Source: an uncultured Bacteroides sp. (GTDB taxonomy: Bacteria; Bacteroidota; Bacteroidia; Bacteroidales; Bacteroidaceae). From it: a stretch of DNA of 40,991 nt. The notes beneath the pieces are model-generated. The model had not been told where the DNA came from, did no database searches, and saw nothing but the letters and a program-made list of their open reading frames with translations. Of this stretch, positions 1 through 11,690 are shown piece after piece. The stretch covers positions 1 to 40,991 of the forward strand of contig CASENM010000035.1 in the NCBI GenBank assembly GCA_949289295.1, in the 5' to 3' direction. The translations under genes were made by a program, and so were the position numbers. Within the stretch, counting starts at the first letter, position 1, and the number at the start of each line of letters is the position of its first letter.

Positions 1-55
1 CCCCGCCTGTAGGCCGCGACAAGAACGCTGTCGGGCAAAAATCGGTTTCTTTCCA
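1..55 (-). CDS. 5' end of an unidentified gene, cut by the window edge (possibly an ECF sigma factor)
   Basis: An open frame starts with ATG at 55 and runs off the left edge after 18 codons, reading MERNRFLPDSVLVAAYRRG. A short hydrophobic/charged start of the form 'L.D..LV.AY..G' resembles the beginning of region 2 in many Bacteroidota ECF sigma factors. Eighteen residues cannot establish a family. A TAnnTTTG box about 73 bases upstream on the same strand supports a real gene start. It could equally be a chance frame. Confidence 0.3.
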
Positions 56-127
56 TAGATGATTCACGGTTGAAAGGTTAGAAATATAAATTCACAACGC
101 GAATCTCCGAATTATAAACGAATTATC

Positions 128-135
128 CAAATATA
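128..135 (-). promoter_or_regulatory. Candidate -7 box for the left-edge gene
   Basis: The minus strand reads TATATTTG, an exact match to the Bacteroides -7 consensus TAnnTTTG. No good -33 TTTG is seen 19-21 nt further upstream. It would give a leader of about 65 nt before the ATG at 55. Confidence 0.3.
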
Positions 136-253
136 CAACAGGAAATTTTGAACATTTTAACGGAAACGTTCTCTTCGTGTCTTTGTGCCTCCGTGTTTTA
201 TTTTTCAGTTATGACACACTTTCAAAGATTAACTACTTTGTGTGTTGTCAATT

Positions 254-932
254 ATGCACAAGCACTTAACCCAGGAAACCAAAAGGATAAGACTCCGGAG
301 ATGATTTCCCATTCCATAGGAATCCAAAAATCGACGGTAAGCCGTGGGGTCAGACACAACTCCACGGCATAACCAAATCCCGTTGTGTCATATGCCGGGC
401 AACAGAAGGCTGTCCGATATGCTGAAACGGCATGCCACTGAGCTGATAAGGAACAAACATAACCTCCGAACGTTTGAAGATAGAAAACATAAACATCTCC
501 CATGAAACCACCTACACAATAATCCGTAAGTGCAGAAGTGATGAACTTGCCACCATTGCTACCATAAGATGAGATACAGGCGCAAGACTCCCACAAGCAT
601 GAGACCCAACAAACATCCGGCAGAAGCCGGCGGAGAACGTTTCAGGAACTGGGAGATGGCCCTCATCGTGGACAGAGACGGCAATGCCATACTCACACTC
701 ACAGAAAGGAGCACGAATTAACCACTTCTGGAAAAACTTCATGTGCTGGTATTCTTACCGACTCATATTGCACATGGCGGAAAAAGAGCCTCAGAAAACG
801 TGAACAAGCTGATTCCAGGAATAAATATATAAGGGGACAGACATCACACAGTCACTGGCGAGAAAATTGATTAGAAGGGAAATCAATGCCAAGCCAAGGA
901 AAAAGCTCAATTTCCTGACACCGGCTAAATGA
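254..932 (+). pseudogene. Decayed IS30-family transposase
   Basis: Fragments of an IS30 transposase are recognisable in order but in different frames. An N-terminal MHKHLTQET starts at 254. A helix-turn-helix stretch, ISHSIGIQKSTVSRGVRHNS, lies near 304-360 after a frameshift around 299. A DDE-domain stretch, EMALIVDRDGNAILTLTERS, begins near 653 and is followed by a stop codon at 719-721. Then comes SENVNKLI with the expected final acidic residue, and finally a tail, REINAKPRKKLNFLTPAK, in a third frame ending with TGA at 930-932. Most of the catalytic core between the first and last acidic residues appears to be deleted. The protein cannot be made and the element must be immobile. I could not find matching terminal inverted repeats. 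Family membership is from motif recognition; the decay is directly visible. Confidence 0.75.
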
Positions 933-1049
933 TAACTGCAACTATGCTATAACATACGAGCTACAACTGGAAAAGCGACAGCTCGTAAACTTATAAATGA
1001 AGATGCTATATGCATTTCATTAATACTTACCTTTTAGCAAACACCAATA

Positions 1050-1106
1050 AAAAATCACAGAAAGGAGAACCTTTTCAATATCAGGTTCTGCCTTTCTGTG
1101 ATTTTT
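1050..1106 (-). terminator. Intrinsic terminator of the rpoBC transcript
   Basis: Arms of about 22 bases (1050-1071 and 1084-1106) pair almost perfectly with one bulged base and a 12-base loop. On the minus strand the stem is followed by a run of U. It lies 109 bases past the rpoC stop. A U-tract is also present on the plus side, so it may work in both directions and shield rpoC from the IS relic. I see no gene between the relic end (932) and rpoC. Confidence 0.85.
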
Positions 1107-1214
1107 GTAACTCATCAGAAGAAAACATCTTCAAGAATCAGCCTCATTCAAGCCTCATCATACCGAGTTTCCTCCCCCATAGTTATGTTAATTTAACGAT
1201 GAAACATTTCTTCA

Positions 1215-4200
1215 TCATTCCACTTCACTATAATCTAATATGTTCTTCTTGTTAGCCAACATACGATCATACTCCTCTTTCGAGCCAACCACAATCTTAT
1301 CAAATTCACGCTGACCTGTACCGGCAGGAATCAAATGACCACAAATCACATTTTCCTTCATACCTTCCAAACGGTCAACCTTACCATTGATAGCCGCCTC
1401 ATTAAGCACTTTCGTAGTCTCCTGGAACGAAGCTGCCGACATAAAGCTAGATGTCTGAAGAGCCGCACGCGTAATACCCTGAAGAATCTGTGTAGAAGTT
1501 GCAGGAACTGCATCACGGACTTCCACCAGTTTCAAGTCACGCCGTTTCAACATACTGTTCTCGTCACGTAATTTACGGGCCGTAACAATCTGTCCCGGTT
1601 GCAGATTCTGCGAGTCACCAGCATCCACCACGACTTTCTTACCCCAGATACGGTCGTTTTCATCATTAAACTCTATACGATCCACAATCTGTTGCTCCAA
1701 GAAGCGAGTATCACCCGGCTCATCTATTTGAACCTTGCGCATCATCTGACGCACAATGATTTCAAAATGCTTGTCATTAATCTTCACACCCTGCAGACGA
1801 TATACATCCTGAATCTCATTCACGATATATTCCTGTACGGCTGTAGGACCTTTAATAGCCAAAATATCAGCCGGAGTGATTGCACCGTCAGACAACGGGG
1901 TACCCGCACGTACATAATCGTTCTCCTGTACCAATATCTGCTTCGACAAGGCAACCAAATATTTTTTGACATCACCCGTCTTGGAAGTTACGATAATCTC
2001 ACGGTTACCACGTTTGATTTTACCCATTGTCACCTCACCGTCAATTTCTGAAACGACAGCCGGATTAGACGGATTACGTGCCTCAAACAATTCTGTCACA
2101 CGAGGGAGACCTCCAGTGATATCACCAGCCTTACCTACCGCACGCGGAATCTTCACCAGGATATCTCCGGCTTTCACTGTCTGCCCGTCTTCAGCTGCCA
2201 CGTGACCGCCTACCGGAAGATTATACGTACGAATCATATTGCCATTCTCATCCAGAATATGCAATGACGGAATCTTCGACTTATCCTTCGATTCAGTGAT
2301 AATAATTTCACGCAAACCAGTCGCTTCATCCGATTCGACCTTATAAGTTACATTTTCGATAACCGATTCAAATCCGATTTTACCAGACACTTCAGTCACA
2401 ATTACGGCATTAAACGGATCCCATTTCGCAATCAGTTTGCCTTTTTCAACCGTTTCTCCATCCGAAGCATACAGTTTAGATCCATAAGGAACATTATGAG
2501 TGGACAATACAATACCCGTATTCACATCCACAAAACGCACCTCGGCCAAACGGCCTACTACAATTTTTACCGGTTCGCCAGTTTCTTCCACTGCATCCAC
2601 AGTACGCAACTCTTCAAATTCAAGACGAGAATCATTCTTAGCTACAATACTTGCATTTGCTGCCATGTTGCCGGCGATACCTCCGGCATGGAATGTACGC
2701 AAAGTCAGCTGTGTACCCGGCTCACCGATAGACTGTGCAGCAATGACACCTACAGCCTCGCCTTTCTGAACCATACGGCTGGTAGCCAAGTTACGGCCAT
2801 AACATTTGGCACAAACACCTTTTTTCGATTCACAAGTCAATACCGAACGAATTTCTACACTCTCAATCGGCGACTTTTCTATTTCTTCAGCAATACTTTC
2901 AGTAATCTCCTCCCCTGCCGCTACAATTAATTTTCCAGTTGTAGGATGAATGATATCATGTACAGATACACGTCCCAAGATACGTTCATAAAGGGTAGCT
3001 ATCACCTCATCATTATTCTTCAAGGCTGTGCAGACCAAACCACGTAACGTACCACAATCTTCTTCATTAATGATGACATCATGCGATACATCGACCAGAC
3101 GACGAGTCAAATAACCTGCGTCGGCCGTTTTCAACGCCGTATCGGCAAGACCCTTGCGGGCACCGTGGGTTGAAATAAAATACTCCAACACAGACAATCC
3201 TTCCTTAAAGTTAGAAAGAATCGGGTTTTCAATGATTTGCGCACCTTCGGCTCCTGCTTTCTGGGGCTTTGCCATCAAACCACGCATACCAGACAACTGA
3301 CGAATCTGCTCTTTAGAACCACGGGCTCCCGAATCCAGCATCATGAATACCGAATTGAATCCCTGATCATCGTTCTTGATAGTCTTATAAAGTATATCAG
3401 ACAAATCACTGTTCACATGAGTCCATGTATCAATCACCTGATTATAACGTTCGTTATCAGTAATGAAACCCATGTTATAGTTCATCATGATTTGTTCTAT
3501 CTCCTCATTTCCGCGCTTGATCAGGTCTTCTTTCTCCTTCGGAATAATGATATCACCCAAGTTGAATGACAGACCTCCTTCGAAAGCCTTCTGGTAACCC
3601 AGATTCTTGATGCCGTCCAGGAACTCACATGCCCGGGCTACACCCACTTTCTTTATGACATCACTGATGATATCACGCAAAGACTTCTTAGATATGATTG
3701 TGTTCAAATAGCCGCATTCGTCAGGAACCAGTTCATTGACGATGACACGTCCCACAGAAGTCTCTTTAATCAACTTCTTCACGATATTGCCATTTTCATC
3801 CAAATCATTGGCTACCACACTGATAATGGCATGGATATCCACTTTACCTTCATTGAAGGCAATCATAGCCTCTTCAGGGCCATAGAAAATCAGCCCCTCA
3901 CCTTTTGCTCCTTTACGAAGCTTTGTAATATAATACAGGCCCAATACCATATCCTGAGCCGGCACAGTTATAGGCGCGCCGTTTGCAGGATTCAAGATAT
4001 TATGCGACTGGAGCATCAACAGCTGGGCTTCCAGTACAGCTTCATTACTCAAAGGCAAGTGAACAGCCATCTGGTCACCGTCGAAATCGGCATTAAATGC
4101 CGTACATGCCAACGGATGCAACTGGATAGCCTTACCTTCAATCATCTTAGGCTGGAATGCCTGAATACCCAGACGGTGCAATGTCGGTGCACGGTTCAAC

Positions 4201-5501
4201 AATACCGGATGCCCTTTCATTACATGCTCCAATATATCCCAAATGACAGGCTCCTTGCGGTCTACAATTTTCTTGGCCGACTTCACAGTCTTTACAATGC
4301 CACGTTCAATCAGTTTACGGATAATGAACGGTTTATACAACTCTGCCGCCATCAGCTTCGGAATACCGCATTCACCCATCTTCAATTCAGGACCTACGAC
4401 AATTACCGAACGGGCAGAATAGTCCACACGTTTACCCAACAAATTCTGACGGAAACGTCCCTGCTTACCTTTCAGGCTGTCCGACAAAGATTTCAACGGA
4501 CGGTTGGCATCTGTCTTCACGGCACTTGACTTGCGAGAATTGTCGAACAACGAATCTACAGCTTCCTGTAACATACGTTTCTCGTTACGCAAAATCACTT
4601 CAGGCGCCTTGATTTCAATGAGCCGTTTCAAACGATTGTTACGGATAATCACACGGCGGTACAGGTCATTCAAGTCTGATGTAGCGAAACGCCCACCGTC
4701 AAGCGGAACCAACGGACGCAGTTCCGGCGGAATTACCGGAACAATACGTACAATCATCCATTCAGGCTTGTTACGTCCGCGCGATGCACGGAATGACTCC
4801 ACCACCTGCAAACGCTTCAACGCTTCATTCTTCCGCTGCTGAGAAGAATCATTGTTTGCCTTATGGCGCAGTTCGTACGACAAAGCATCAAGATCCAAAC
4901 CAACCAGCAAATCATAGATTGCTTCTGCACCCATCTTTGCAATGAACTTGTTCGGATCAGTATCTTCCAGATATTGGTTGTCCTTGGGAAGAGTATCCAA
5001 TATTTCCAGATATTCTTCCTCCGACAACAAATCATACTTACTTACTCCATCTTCCGCTTTCACACCCGGCTGGATTACCACATAGCGTTCATAATAAATA
5101 ATCGCATCAAGTTTTTTTGTCGGCAATCCCAGCAGATAACCAATTTTGTTAGGCAATGACCGGAAATACCAGATGTGAGCCACCGGAACCACCAACTGGA
5201 TATGACCGCTACGTTCACGGCGCACTTTCTTTTCGGTCACTTCCACGCCACACCGGTCACAAACAATACCCTTATAACGGATACGTTTATATTTGCCGCA
5301 ATGGCACTCATAGTCCTTTACAGGACCGAAGATACGCTCGCAAAACAAGCCGTCCCGTTCGGGCTTGTAGGTACGGTAGTTGATTGTTTCCGGTTTCAGC
5401 ACTTCGCCATAAGAATTTTCCAGAATTTCTTCCGGTGAAGCCAAACCGATAGTAATCTTCGAGAAATTACTTTTTATCTTAGTATCTTTTCTAAAAGCCA
5501 T
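1215..5501 (-). CDS. rpoC: DNA-directed RNA polymerase beta' subunit
   Basis: This is the 1428-residue beta' subunit of RNA polymerase, which forms the catalytic centre with beta. The N-terminal zinc-binding cysteines are visible as C66, C68, C81 and C84 (YECHCGK...CDRCG). The absolutely conserved metal-binding motif NADFDGDQM, which holds the catalytic Mg2+, lies near residue 470. The bridge-helix/trigger-loop region follows, with a C-terminal stretch containing [16 protein letters not shown]. The length is typical for Bacteroidota, whose beta' is slightly longer than that of E. coli. The start [10 protein letters not shown] lies 37 bases after the rpoB stop, the usual rpoB-rpoC arrangement. 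Transcription ends at the hairpin at 1050-1106. The frame is intact. Confidence 0.99.
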   Translation of the reverse strand: MAFRKDTKIKSNFSKITIGLASPEEILENSYGEVLKPETINYRTYKPERDGLFCERIFGPVKDYECHCGKYKRIRYKGIVCDRCGVEVTEKKVRRERSGHIQLVVPVAHIWYFRSLPNKIGYLLGLPTKKLDAIIYYERYVVIQPGVKAEDGVSKYDLLSEEEYLEILDTLPKDNQYLEDTDPNKFIAKMGAEAIYDLLVGLDLDALSYELRHKANNDSSQQRKNEALKRLQVVESFRASRGRNKPEWMIVRIVPVIPPELRPLVPLDGGRFATSDLNDLYRRVIIRNNRLKRLIEIKAPEVILRNEKRMLQEAVDSLFDNSRKSSAVKTDANRPLKSLSDSLKGKQGRFRQNLLGKRVDYSARSVIVVGPELKMGECGIPKLMAAELYKPFIIRKLIERGIVKTVKSAKKIVDRKEPVIWDILEHVMKGHPVLLNRAPTLHRLGIQAFQPKMIEGKAIQLHPLACTAFNADFDGDQMAVHLPLSNEAVLEAQLLMLQSHNILNPANGAPITVPAQDMVLGLYYITKLRKGAKGEGLIFYGPEEAMIAFNEGKVDIHAIISVVANDLDENGNIVKKLIKETSVGRVIVNELVPDECGYLNTIISKKSLRDIISDVIKKVGVARACEFLDGIKNLGYQKAFEGGLSFNLGDIIIPKEKEDLIKRGNEEIEQIMMNYNMGFITDNERYNQVIDTWTHVNSDLSDILYKTIKNDDQGFNSVFMMLDSGARGSKEQIRQLSGMRGLMAKPQKAGAEGAQIIENPILSNFKEGLSVLEYFISTHGARKGLADTALKTADAGYLTRRLVDVSHDVIINEEDCGTLRGLVCTALKNNDEVIATLYERILGRVSVHDIIHPTTGKLIVAAGEEITESIAEEIEKSPIESVEIRSVLTCESKKGVCAKCYGRNLATSRMVQKGEAVGVIAAQSIGEPGTQLTLRTFHAGGIAGNMAANASIVAKNDSRLEFEELRTVDAVEETGEPVKIVVGRLAEVRFVDVNTGIVLSTHNVPYGSKLYASDGETVEKGKLIAKWDPFNAVIVTEVSGKIGFESVIENVTYKVESDEATGLREIIITESKDKSKIPSLHILDENGNMIRTYNLPVGGHVAAEDGQTVKAGDILVKIPRAVGKAGDITGGLPRVTELFEARNPSNPAVVSEIDGEVTMGKIKRGNREIIVTSKTGDVKKYLVALSKQILVQENDYVRAGTPLSDGAITPADILAIKGPTAVQEYIVNEIQDVYRLQGVKINDKHFEIIVRQMMRKVQIDEPGDTRFLEQQIVDRIEFNDENDRIWGKKVVVDAGDSQNLQPGQIVTARKLRDENSMLKRRDLKLVEVRDAVPATSTQILQGITRAALQTSSFMSAASFQETTKVLNEAAINGKVDRLEGMKENVICGHLIPAGTGQREFDKIVVGSKEEYDRMLANKKNILDYSEVE

Positions 5502-5538
5502 ACTTAATAATTTATAATGAAATGAAGAATTCTGTAGT

Positions 5539-8500
5539 TTATTCCAGCGTAATGCTCAAGCATAGACCTCTCAGTTCATGCAGCAACACGTTCAACGATT
5601 CAGGAATACCCGGAGTCGGCATCGGCTCGCCTTTTACAATCGCTTCGTATGCCTTTGAACGTCCAACTACATCATCTGACTTGATAGTCAGAATTTCTTG
5701 AAGTACATGGGCCGCACCAAATGCTTCAATTGCCCAAACCTCCATTTCTCCGAAACGCTGTCCACCGAACTGAGCTTTACCTCCAAGCGGCTGCTGAGTA
5801 ATCAGAGAATACGGGCCGATAGAACGTGCGTGCATCTTGTCTTCTACCATGTGGCCCAATTTCAACATATAGGTCACTCCCACTGTTGCCGGCTGGTCAA
5901 ACTGCTCGCCCGTACCACCGTCATACAGATAAGTCTTGCAATAACGGGGCAGACCGGCTTTATCAGTCCATTCATCCAAATCGCTCAAGGTAGCACCGTC
6001 AAAAATCGGAGTGGCAAATTTCACGCCCAATTCTTTTCCGGCACGTCCAAGCACAGCCTCGAAAATCTGTCCGATGTTCATACGCGAAGGCACACCCAAC
6101 GGATTCAGTACAATGTCCACCGGCGTACCGTCCGCCAAGAACGGCATATCTTCCTGACGTACCACACGGGATACGATACCCTTGTTTCCGTGACGTCCGG
6201 CCATCTTATCACCGACACCAATCTTACGCTTCTTCGCAATATAGACTTTCGCCATCTGGATAATACCTGAAGGAAGCTCATCACCGATGGTCAGCGCAAA
6301 TTTCTTACGCTTCAGTTCTGCATCAAGCTCTTTATATTTCTTCAAGTAATTCATGACCAGATCACGAATCAAGTCGTTTTTATGCGCATCGTTGGTCCAC
6401 TTGCTCAACTGGATAACCGTATAATCCAACGGTGCCAGATCATGCTTCGTGAATTTGGCACCTCTAGCGATGACCTCCGTACCCAGATAATCTTTCACAC
6501 CTTGAGAAACCAAGTCTGTTGTCAACACCAACAGCTTGTTGATCAAAATTTCTTTCAGCGCTGCCGCCTTCTCTTCGAACTCTTCATTCAATTTAGGCAG
6601 AATTGCCTTGTCGGCATTCTTTTCACTGCGAGTCTTGATGACACGTGAATACAATTTTTTGTCAATTACCACGCCACGCAACGACGGAGAAGCCTTCAGT
6701 GACGCATCCTTCACATCTCCAGCCTTATCACCGAAGATTGCACGAAGCAATTTCTCCTCAGGCGACGGGTCTGACTCACCTTTCGGCGTAATTTTACCAA
6801 TCAGAATATCACCCGGTTCCACGCGTGCACCGATACGGATAATACCGTTCTCGTCCAAATCTTTAGTCGCTTCTTCGCTCACATTCGGAATATCGGAAGT
6901 CAATTCTTCCATTCCGCGCTTCGTTTCACGAACCTCCAGAATATATTCATCCACATGCACAGAAGTCAGGATATCTTCACGCACCATACGCTCGTTCAAC
7001 ACGATAGCATCCTCATAATTATATCCCTTCCATGGCATATAGGCTACCAACAGATTCTTACCCAACGCCAGTTCACCATTTGCGGTAGAATAACCCTCTG
7101 TCAGAATATCACCTTTCTTCACACGCTGTCCCTTACTGCATATCGGACGCAAATCGATAGTCATACTCTGGTTTGTCTTGCGGAATTTTGGTATACGATA
7201 TTCCTTCAAAGCCGGTTCGAAACTTACAAACTCCTCATCATCCGTACGATCGTACAGAATCCGGATTGTCGTTGCATCCACAAAATCTATCACACCATCT
7301 CCTTCTGCCGCAATCTGCGTACGGGAGTCTTCGCACAACTGCTTTTCAATTCCAGTACCTACAATCGGCGCTTCCGTTCTCAGCAAAGGAACAGCCTGCC
7401 GCATCATGTTTGAGCCCATCAACGCACGGTTCGCATCATCATGTTCCAAGAACGGAATCAAAGAAGCCGCAATAGAAGCAATCTGCTGTGGAGACACGTC
7501 CATCAACTCCACTTCGCTCGGTGCTACCACCGGATAATCAGCATCACGGCGTGCCTTTACCTTACTACGTACGAAAGTACCGTCATCATTCAACGGAGCG
7601 TTACCCTGAGCGATGATTTTATCTTCCTCTTCCTCTGCCGAAAGATATTCGATACCTTCCGGTGACAAGTCTACCACACTGTCTTTGACCTTACGATAAG
7701 GAGTTACAATAAATCCAAGGTCATTAATCTTTGCATACACACACAAAGAAGAAATCAAACCGATATTCGGACCTTCAGGGGTTTCAATCGGACACAGACG
7801 GCCGTAATGAGTATAATGCACGTCTCGCACCTCAAATCCCGCACGGTCTCTTGACAAACCGCCAGGACCAAGTGCAGAAAGACGACGCTTATGCGTAATT
7901 TCAGCAAGCGGATTAGTCTGGTCCATGAACTGCGACAAAGCGTTGGTCCCGAAGAAAGAATTGATGACTGAAGAGATAGTCTTCGCGTTAATCAAGTCTA
8001 TCGGAGTAAACACTTCATTGTCACGCACATTCATGCGTTCACGGATGGTACGCGACATACGTGCCAGACCAATGGCGAACTGATTGGAAAGTTGCTCACC
8101 CACCGTACGCACACGACGGTTGCTCAAATGGTCGATATCATCCACATCCGCTTTTGAGTTAATCAACTCAATCAGATACTTGATGATTTCGATAATATCT
8201 TGTTTTGTCAATACTCTGACATCCATGGAGGTGTCAAGGTTCAACTTCTTGTTGATACGATAACGGCCCACGTCACCCAAATCATACCGCTTTTCTGAGA
8301 AGAACAGATTGTTGATTACTTCACGTGCACTGGCATCATCAGCCGGGTCCGCGTTACGCAACTGGCGATAGATATACAACACAGCCTCTTTTTCAGAGTT
8401 ACTGGGGTCCTTCTGAAGAGTATTGAAAATGATAGAATAATCCGATGCGTTGGCTTCCTCTCTATGAACCAGAATGTTCTGCACACCCGACTCAATGATT

Positions 8501-9351
8501 AGCTCCACATGTTCAGGTTCAATAACCGTTTCACGGTCGATTACCACCTCATTACGCTCAATGGATACCACTTCACCGGTATCTTCATCCACGAAGTCTT
8601 CAGTCCACGTTTTCAATACACGGGCAGCCAGCTTCCGTCCTATAATCTTTTTCAGGTTCGCCTTAGTAACCTTTACATCCTCAGCCAAGTTGAATATTTC
8701 AAGAATATCCTTGTCATTTTCAAACCCGACAGCTCTCAGCAAAGTAGTTACAGGCAATTTCTTCTTACGGTCGATGTACGCATACATCACGTTGTTTATA
8801 TCGGTAGCAAATTCAATCCAGGAACCCTTGAAAGGAATGATACGCGCAGAATATAACTTCGTACCGTTCGCATGGATGCTCTGTCCGAAAAACACGCCCG
8901 GAGAACGGTGCAGCTGAGATACGACAACGCGTTCTGCACCATTGATAACAAATGTTCCTTTCGGAGTCATATAAGGAATCGGTCCCAAATACACGTCTTG
9001 AATCACCGTATCAAAATCTTCGTGATCGGGGTCTGTACAATAAAGCTTCAGTTTGGCTTTCAAGGGAACACTATATGTCAGACCGCGCTCCAAACAATCA
9101 TCAATTGAATAATGGGGCGGATCAATATAGTAGTCAAGGAACTCGAGCACGAAGTTGTTGCGCGTGTCAGCAATCGGGAAATTTTCAGCAAAGACCTTAT
9201 ACAACCCGTCATTCTTTCTTTTTTCGGGCGGAGTATCTAACTGTAGAAAATCATGAAAAGATTTCAACTGCACTTCCAGAAAATCCGGATAGTTCATCGG
9301 ATTTTTCACAGATGCAAAATTGACTCGTTGGTTTTGGATTTCTGAAGACAT
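5539..9351 (-). CDS. rpoB: DNA-directed RNA polymerase beta subunit
   Basis: This is the 1270-residue beta subunit of RNA polymerase. I place the start at 9351 ([12 protein letters not shown]), which matches the usual Bacteroides N-terminus. The frame is open 23 codons further upstream to 9420, but that stretch lies immediately after the U-tract of the rplL-rpoB hairpin and has no conserved content. The rifampicin-binding cluster is visible as [10 protein letters not shown]...[12 protein letters not shown]477, H487 and S492 correspond to E. coli D516, H526 and S531, all wild type, so no classical resistance substitution is present at those three sites. The C-terminal [13 protein letters not shown] and [11 protein letters not shown] segments are typical. 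It is co-transcribed with rpoC. Confidence 0.98.
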   Translation of the reverse strand: MSSEIQNQRVNFASVKNPMNYPDFLEVQLKSFHDFLQLDTPPEKRKNDGLYKVFAENFPIADTRNNFVLEFLDYYIDPPHYSIDDCLERGLTYSVPLKAKLKLYCTDPDHEDFDTVIQDVYLGPIPYMTPKGTFVINGAERVVVSQLHRSPGVFFGQSIHANGTKLYSARIIPFKGSWIEFATDINNVMYAYIDRKKKLPVTTLLRAVGFENDKDILEIFNLAEDVKVTKANLKKIIGRKLAARVLKTWTEDFVDEDTGEVVSIERNEVVIDRETVIEPEHVELIIESGVQNILVHREEANASDYSIIFNTLQKDPSNSEKEAVLYIYRQLRNADPADDASAREVINNLFFSEKRYDLGDVGRYRINKKLNLDTSMDVRVLTKQDIIEIIKYLIELINSKADVDDIDHLSNRRVRTVGEQLSNQFAIGLARMSRTIRERMNVRDNEVFTPIDLINAKTISSVINSFFGTNALSQFMDQTNPLAEITHKRRLSALGPGGLSRDRAGFEVRDVHYTHYGRLCPIETPEGPNIGLISSLCVYAKINDLGFIVTPYRKVKDSVVDLSPEGIEYLSAEEEEDKIIAQGNAPLNDDGTFVRSKVKARRDADYPVVAPSEVELMDVSPQQIASIAASLIPFLEHDDANRALMGSNMMRQAVPLLRTEAPIVGTGIEKQLCEDSRTQIAAEGDGVIDFVDATTIRILYDRTDDEEFVSFEPALKEYRIPKFRKTNQSMTIDLRPICSKGQRVKKGDILTEGYSTANGELALGKNLLVAYMPWKGYNYEDAIVLNERMVREDILTSVHVDEYILEVRETKRGMEELTSDIPNVSEEATKDLDENGIIRIGARVEPGDILIGKITPKGESDPSPEEKLLRAIFGDKAGDVKDASLKASPSLRGVVIDKKLYSRVIKTRSEKNADKAILPKLNEEFEEKAAALKEILINKLLVLTTDLVSQGVKDYLGTEVIARGAKFTKHDLAPLDYTVIQLSKWTNDAHKNDLIRDLVMNYLKKYKELDAELKRKKFALTIGDELPSGIIQMAKVYIAKKRKIGVGDKMAGRHGNKGIVSRVVRQEDMPFLADGTPVDIVLNPLGVPSRMNIGQIFEAVLGRAGKELGVKFATPIFDGATLSDLDEWTDKAGLPRYCKTYLYDGGTGEQFDQPATVGVTYMLKLGHMVEDKMHARSIGPYSLITQQPLGGKAQFGGQRFGEMEVWAIEAFGAAHVLQEILTIKSDDVVGRSKAYEAIVKGEPMPTPGIPESLNVLLHELRGLCLSITLE

Positions 9352-9420
9352 CTTATATGGATTTTTTAATGAATTTGAGCCGGAGAAACGTTCAAAATCC
9401 GGCGAACTTAATATAGACAC

Positions 9421-9459
9421 AAAAAGGTTAAGAACCCCCGATCTGGGGGATTCTTAACC
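9421..9459 (-). terminator. rplL-rpoB intergenic hairpin with U-tract (attenuator)
   Basis: On the minus strand GGTTAAGAATCCCCC pairs with GGGGGTTCTTAACC around a tiny loop, and TTTTT follows directly. That is the shape of a strong intrinsic terminator, yet it sits inside the operon between rplL and rpoB. In E. coli a partial terminator at the same place makes ribosomal proteins more abundant than polymerase subunits. The same role is inferred here. Confidence 0.85.
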
Positions 9460-9486
9460 GAAAACCTGATTTACAGGGGAATTCTC

Positions 9487-9864
9487 TTATTTAAGTTCGA
9501 TTTCAGCACCTGCTTCTTCCAGAGTCTTCTTCAGAGATTCAGCTTCGTCTTTTGCCAAACCTTCTTTCAAAGTGCTGGGAGCACCGTCAACCAAATCTTT
9601 GGCTTCCTTCAAGCCAAGACCACAAGCTTCTTTCACTGCCTTAACTACCTGCAGTTTTGCTGCACCTGCACTCTTCAATACTACATCGAATGAAGTTTTT
9701 TCTTCAACAGCAGCTGCACCGGCAGCAGCAGGACCAGCAGCAACAGCTACAGCTGCAGCAGCAGGTTCAATACCATATTCTTCTTTCAGGATAGTTGCAA
9801 GTTCATTAACTTCTTTTACTGTCAAGTTAACTAATTGTTCTGCAAAAGCTTTCAAATCTGCCAT
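9487..9864 (-). CDS. rplL: Large ribosomal subunit protein bL12 (L7/L12)
   Basis: This 125-residue acidic stalk protein recruits translational GTPases to the ribosome. The three expected parts are visible. An N-terminal dimerisation segment (about 1-35) is followed by an Ala/Gly-rich hinge (about 36-52, [18 protein letters not shown]). The C-terminal domain contains [23 protein letters not shown] and ends in EIELK. It follows rplJ by 78 bases, the standard L10-L12 order, and is separated from rpoB by the attenuator-like hairpin. Confidence 0.99.
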   Translation of the reverse strand: MADLKAFAEQLVNLTVKEVNELATILKEEYGIEPAAAAVAVAAGPAAAGAAAVEEKTSFDVVLKSAGAAKLQVVKAVKEACGLGLKEAKDLVDGAPSTLKEGLAKDEAESLKKTLEEAGAEIELK

Positions 9865-9942
9865 TTTTGTATGAATTTAATTGTTTGTTACTGTTTTGAT
9901 TGTTAAACTTGTTGGAGAATCATTTCAGACGCGACAAGCCAC

Positions 9943-10458
9943 TTATTCAGCACGCTCTGCCAAAGTCTGAAGAACCCCATGAATGGTGTTGCCACCAGAT
10001 TGAAGAGCTGAGATAACATTCTTCGCAGGCGACTGCAGCAAAGCCACAATTTCTGCAATGACTTCGTTCTTGCTCTTGATATTAGCAAGGACTTCCAGCT
10101 GGTCAGCACCTACATAGAAGCCTTCTTCCGCATATGCAGCTTTCAGTGAAGGAACCCCGTCCTTATATTCTTTCAACAGCTTAGCCGGAGCGTTTGCCGT
10201 CTCACAGAACATAACTGAAGTTGTACCTTTCAAAGAATCATACAGCGGTGAATAATCCACGTCCAAGCCCGTCAAAGCCTTGTGAAGCAAAGAATTCTTC
10301 ACTACAACCAATTTGATTCCAGCCTTGTAACATTTTCTGCGCAAATCTGCTGTTGCTGCAGCGTCCATCGCAGTAGTATCGACCAAATAAAAATGGCCGT
10401 ATTGCTTTACAGTTTCGGCCAGCTGGCCGATTATTACGGTTTTATCTTCCTTTCTCAT
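9943..10458 (-). CDS. rplJ: Large ribosomal subunit protein uL10
   Basis: This 171-residue protein anchors the L7/L12 stalk to 23S rRNA. It starts MRKEDKTVII. The rRNA-binding domain with KNSLLHKAL and GTTSVMF is recognisable, followed by the C-terminal helix that binds L12 dimers (NVISALQSGGNTIHGVLQTLAE). It lies 16 bases after rplA and has an unusually clear Shine-Dalgarno sequence for this phylum. In other bacteria L10/L12 represses its own translation by binding the leader; I did not identify the leader structure here. Confidence 0.98.
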   Translation of the reverse strand: MRKEDKTVIIGQLAETVKQYGHFYLVDTTAMDAAATADLRRKCYKAGIKLVVVKNSLLHKALTGLDVDYSPLYDSLKGTTSVMFCETANAPAKLLKEYKDGVPSLKAAYAEEGFYVGADQLEVLANIKSKNEVIAEIVALLQSPAKNVISALQSGGNTIHGVLQTLAERAE

Positions 10459-10463
10459 GACAC

Positions 10464-10470
10464 CCTCCTG
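10464..10470 (-). promoter_or_regulatory. Shine-Dalgarno sequence of rplJ
   Basis: The minus strand reads CAGGAGG five bases before the rplJ ATG at 10458. Such a strong anti-SD match is uncommon in Bacteroidota and fixes the start. Its position in the rplA-rplJ gap could matter for L10 autoregulation (inference). Confidence 0.6.
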
Positions 10471-10474
10471 TTTT

Positions 10475-11173
10475 TTAAATTTCGTCTACAGATTTAGGAT
10501 CAACTTTCAGACCCTTGCTCATAGTACTTGAAAGATAAATACTCTTGATATATGTACCTTTAGCTGCCGTCGGTTTCAGCTTGATAATCGTAGCGATAAA
10601 CTCCTTCGCATTTTCACGGATCTTTTCAGCATCAAACGACACTTTGCCGATTGAAGTGTGAACGATACCGTTCTTGTCTACCTTGAAGTCAATCTTACCC
10701 TGCTTGATTTCCTTCACAGCCTTAGCTACATCCATAGTTACAGTTCCACTCTTCGGATTCGGCATCAGTCCACGAGGACCAAGGATACGACCCAGAGCAC
10801 CAATCTTGCCCATGATAGACGGCATGGTGATGATTACATCAATGTCAGTCCATCCACCTTTAATCTTTTCAATATATTCGTCAAGACCTACATAGTCAGC
10901 ACCGGCTTCTTTCGCAGCAGCTTCCATATCAGGCGTACACAGCACAAGAACTCGTACCTGCTTTCCAGTTCCGTGAGGAAGAGCTACAACGCCTCTCACC
11001 ATCTGGTTAGCCTTACGGGGATCCACTCCCAAACGGACATCAATGTCCACCGAAGCATCGAACTTAGTAAAAGAAATCTCCTTCACCAATTCAGAAGCCT
11101 CCTTGAGGGTGTACACTTTCCCTGCTTCAATTTTACCAGCAGCCAACTTTTGATTTTTTGTCAGTTTACCCAT
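10475..11173 (-). CDS. rplA: Large ribosomal subunit protein uL1
   Basis: This 232-residue protein forms the L1 stalk that moves deacylated tRNA out of the E site, and it often represses its own operon. I chose the start [10 protein letters not shown] at 11173; a second ATG two codons upstream (11179) gives only Met-Thr in front of the conserved N-terminus. The family signature around [18 protein letters not shown] is present and the end DPKSVDEI is typical. It lies 16 bases downstream of rplK, the universal L11-L1 pair. Confidence 0.97.
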   Translation of the reverse strand: MGKLTKNQKLAAGKIEAGKVYTLKEASELVKEISFTKFDASVDIDVRLGVDPRKANQMVRGVVALPHGTGKQVRVLVLCTPDMEAAAKEAGADYVGLDEYIEKIKGGWTDIDVIITMPSIMGKIGALGRILGPRGLMPNPKSGTVTMDVAKAVKEIKQGKIDFKVDKNGIVHTSIGKVSFDAEKIRENAKEFIATIIKLKPTAAKGTYIKSIYLSSTMSKGLKVDPKSVDEI

Positions 11174-11189
11174 TGTCAATTGAAGTTAA

Positions 11190-11633
11190 TTAGTTATTAC
11201 CCGGGAAGTCACCTTTTACAGCGATACCCATACTTCTGGCAGTACCGGCCACCATTGACATGGCAGCTTCCACAGTAAAGCAGTTCAAGTCAACCAGCTT
11301 ATCCTGTGCAATCACACGAATCTGGTCCCATGTAAGCTCAGCCACCTTCTTGCGGTTAGGTTCTGCAGAACCGCTCTTGATTTTCGCAGCCTCAAGCAAC
11401 TGAATAGCTACCGGAGGAGTTTTGATTACGAAATCAAAAGACTTATCAGTATAGTAGGTAATGATAACAGGCAGAATTTTACCTGCCTTGTCCTGGGTTC
11501 TGGCGTTGAATTGCTTGCAAAATTCCATGATATTGATACCCTTGGAACCCAAAGCAGGTCCTACGGGAGGAGATGGATTTGCAGCGCCTCCTTTAATCTG
11601 TAATTTGATCAGTCCAGCAACTTCTTTAGCCAT
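11190..11633 (-). CDS. rplK: Large ribosomal subunit protein uL11
   Basis: This 147-residue protein forms the GTPase-associated centre with 23S rRNA and is needed for RelA sensing of stalled ribosomes. The N-terminal proline-rich segment [20 protein letters not shown] and the C-terminal rRNA-binding domain with [18 protein letters not shown] are clear. It follows nusG by 57 bases. I see no TAnnTTTG promoter in that gap, so it is probably transcribed from upstream. Confidence 0.98.
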   Translation of the reverse strand: MAKEVAGLIKLQIKGGAANPSPPVGPALGSKGINIMEFCKQFNARTQDKAGKILPVIITYYTDKSFDFVIKTPPVAIQLLEAAKIKSGSAEPNRKKVAELTWDQIRVIAQDKLVDLNCFTVEAAMSMVAGTARSMGIAVKGDFPGNN

Positions 11634-11690
11634 TTTCTTCTAATTTTTATAATTAACCGACGAATGGAACTCCGCACGTAACAAAATGCC

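Noticed and set aside
3831-4529. A 232-codon plus-strand open frame inside rpoC
   Set aside because: It is a shadow of the conserved rpoC catalytic region.
9352-9420. N-terminal extension of rpoB by 23 codons
   Set aside because: It starts at the base of the attenuator U-tract and does not match the conserved Bacteroides RpoB start.
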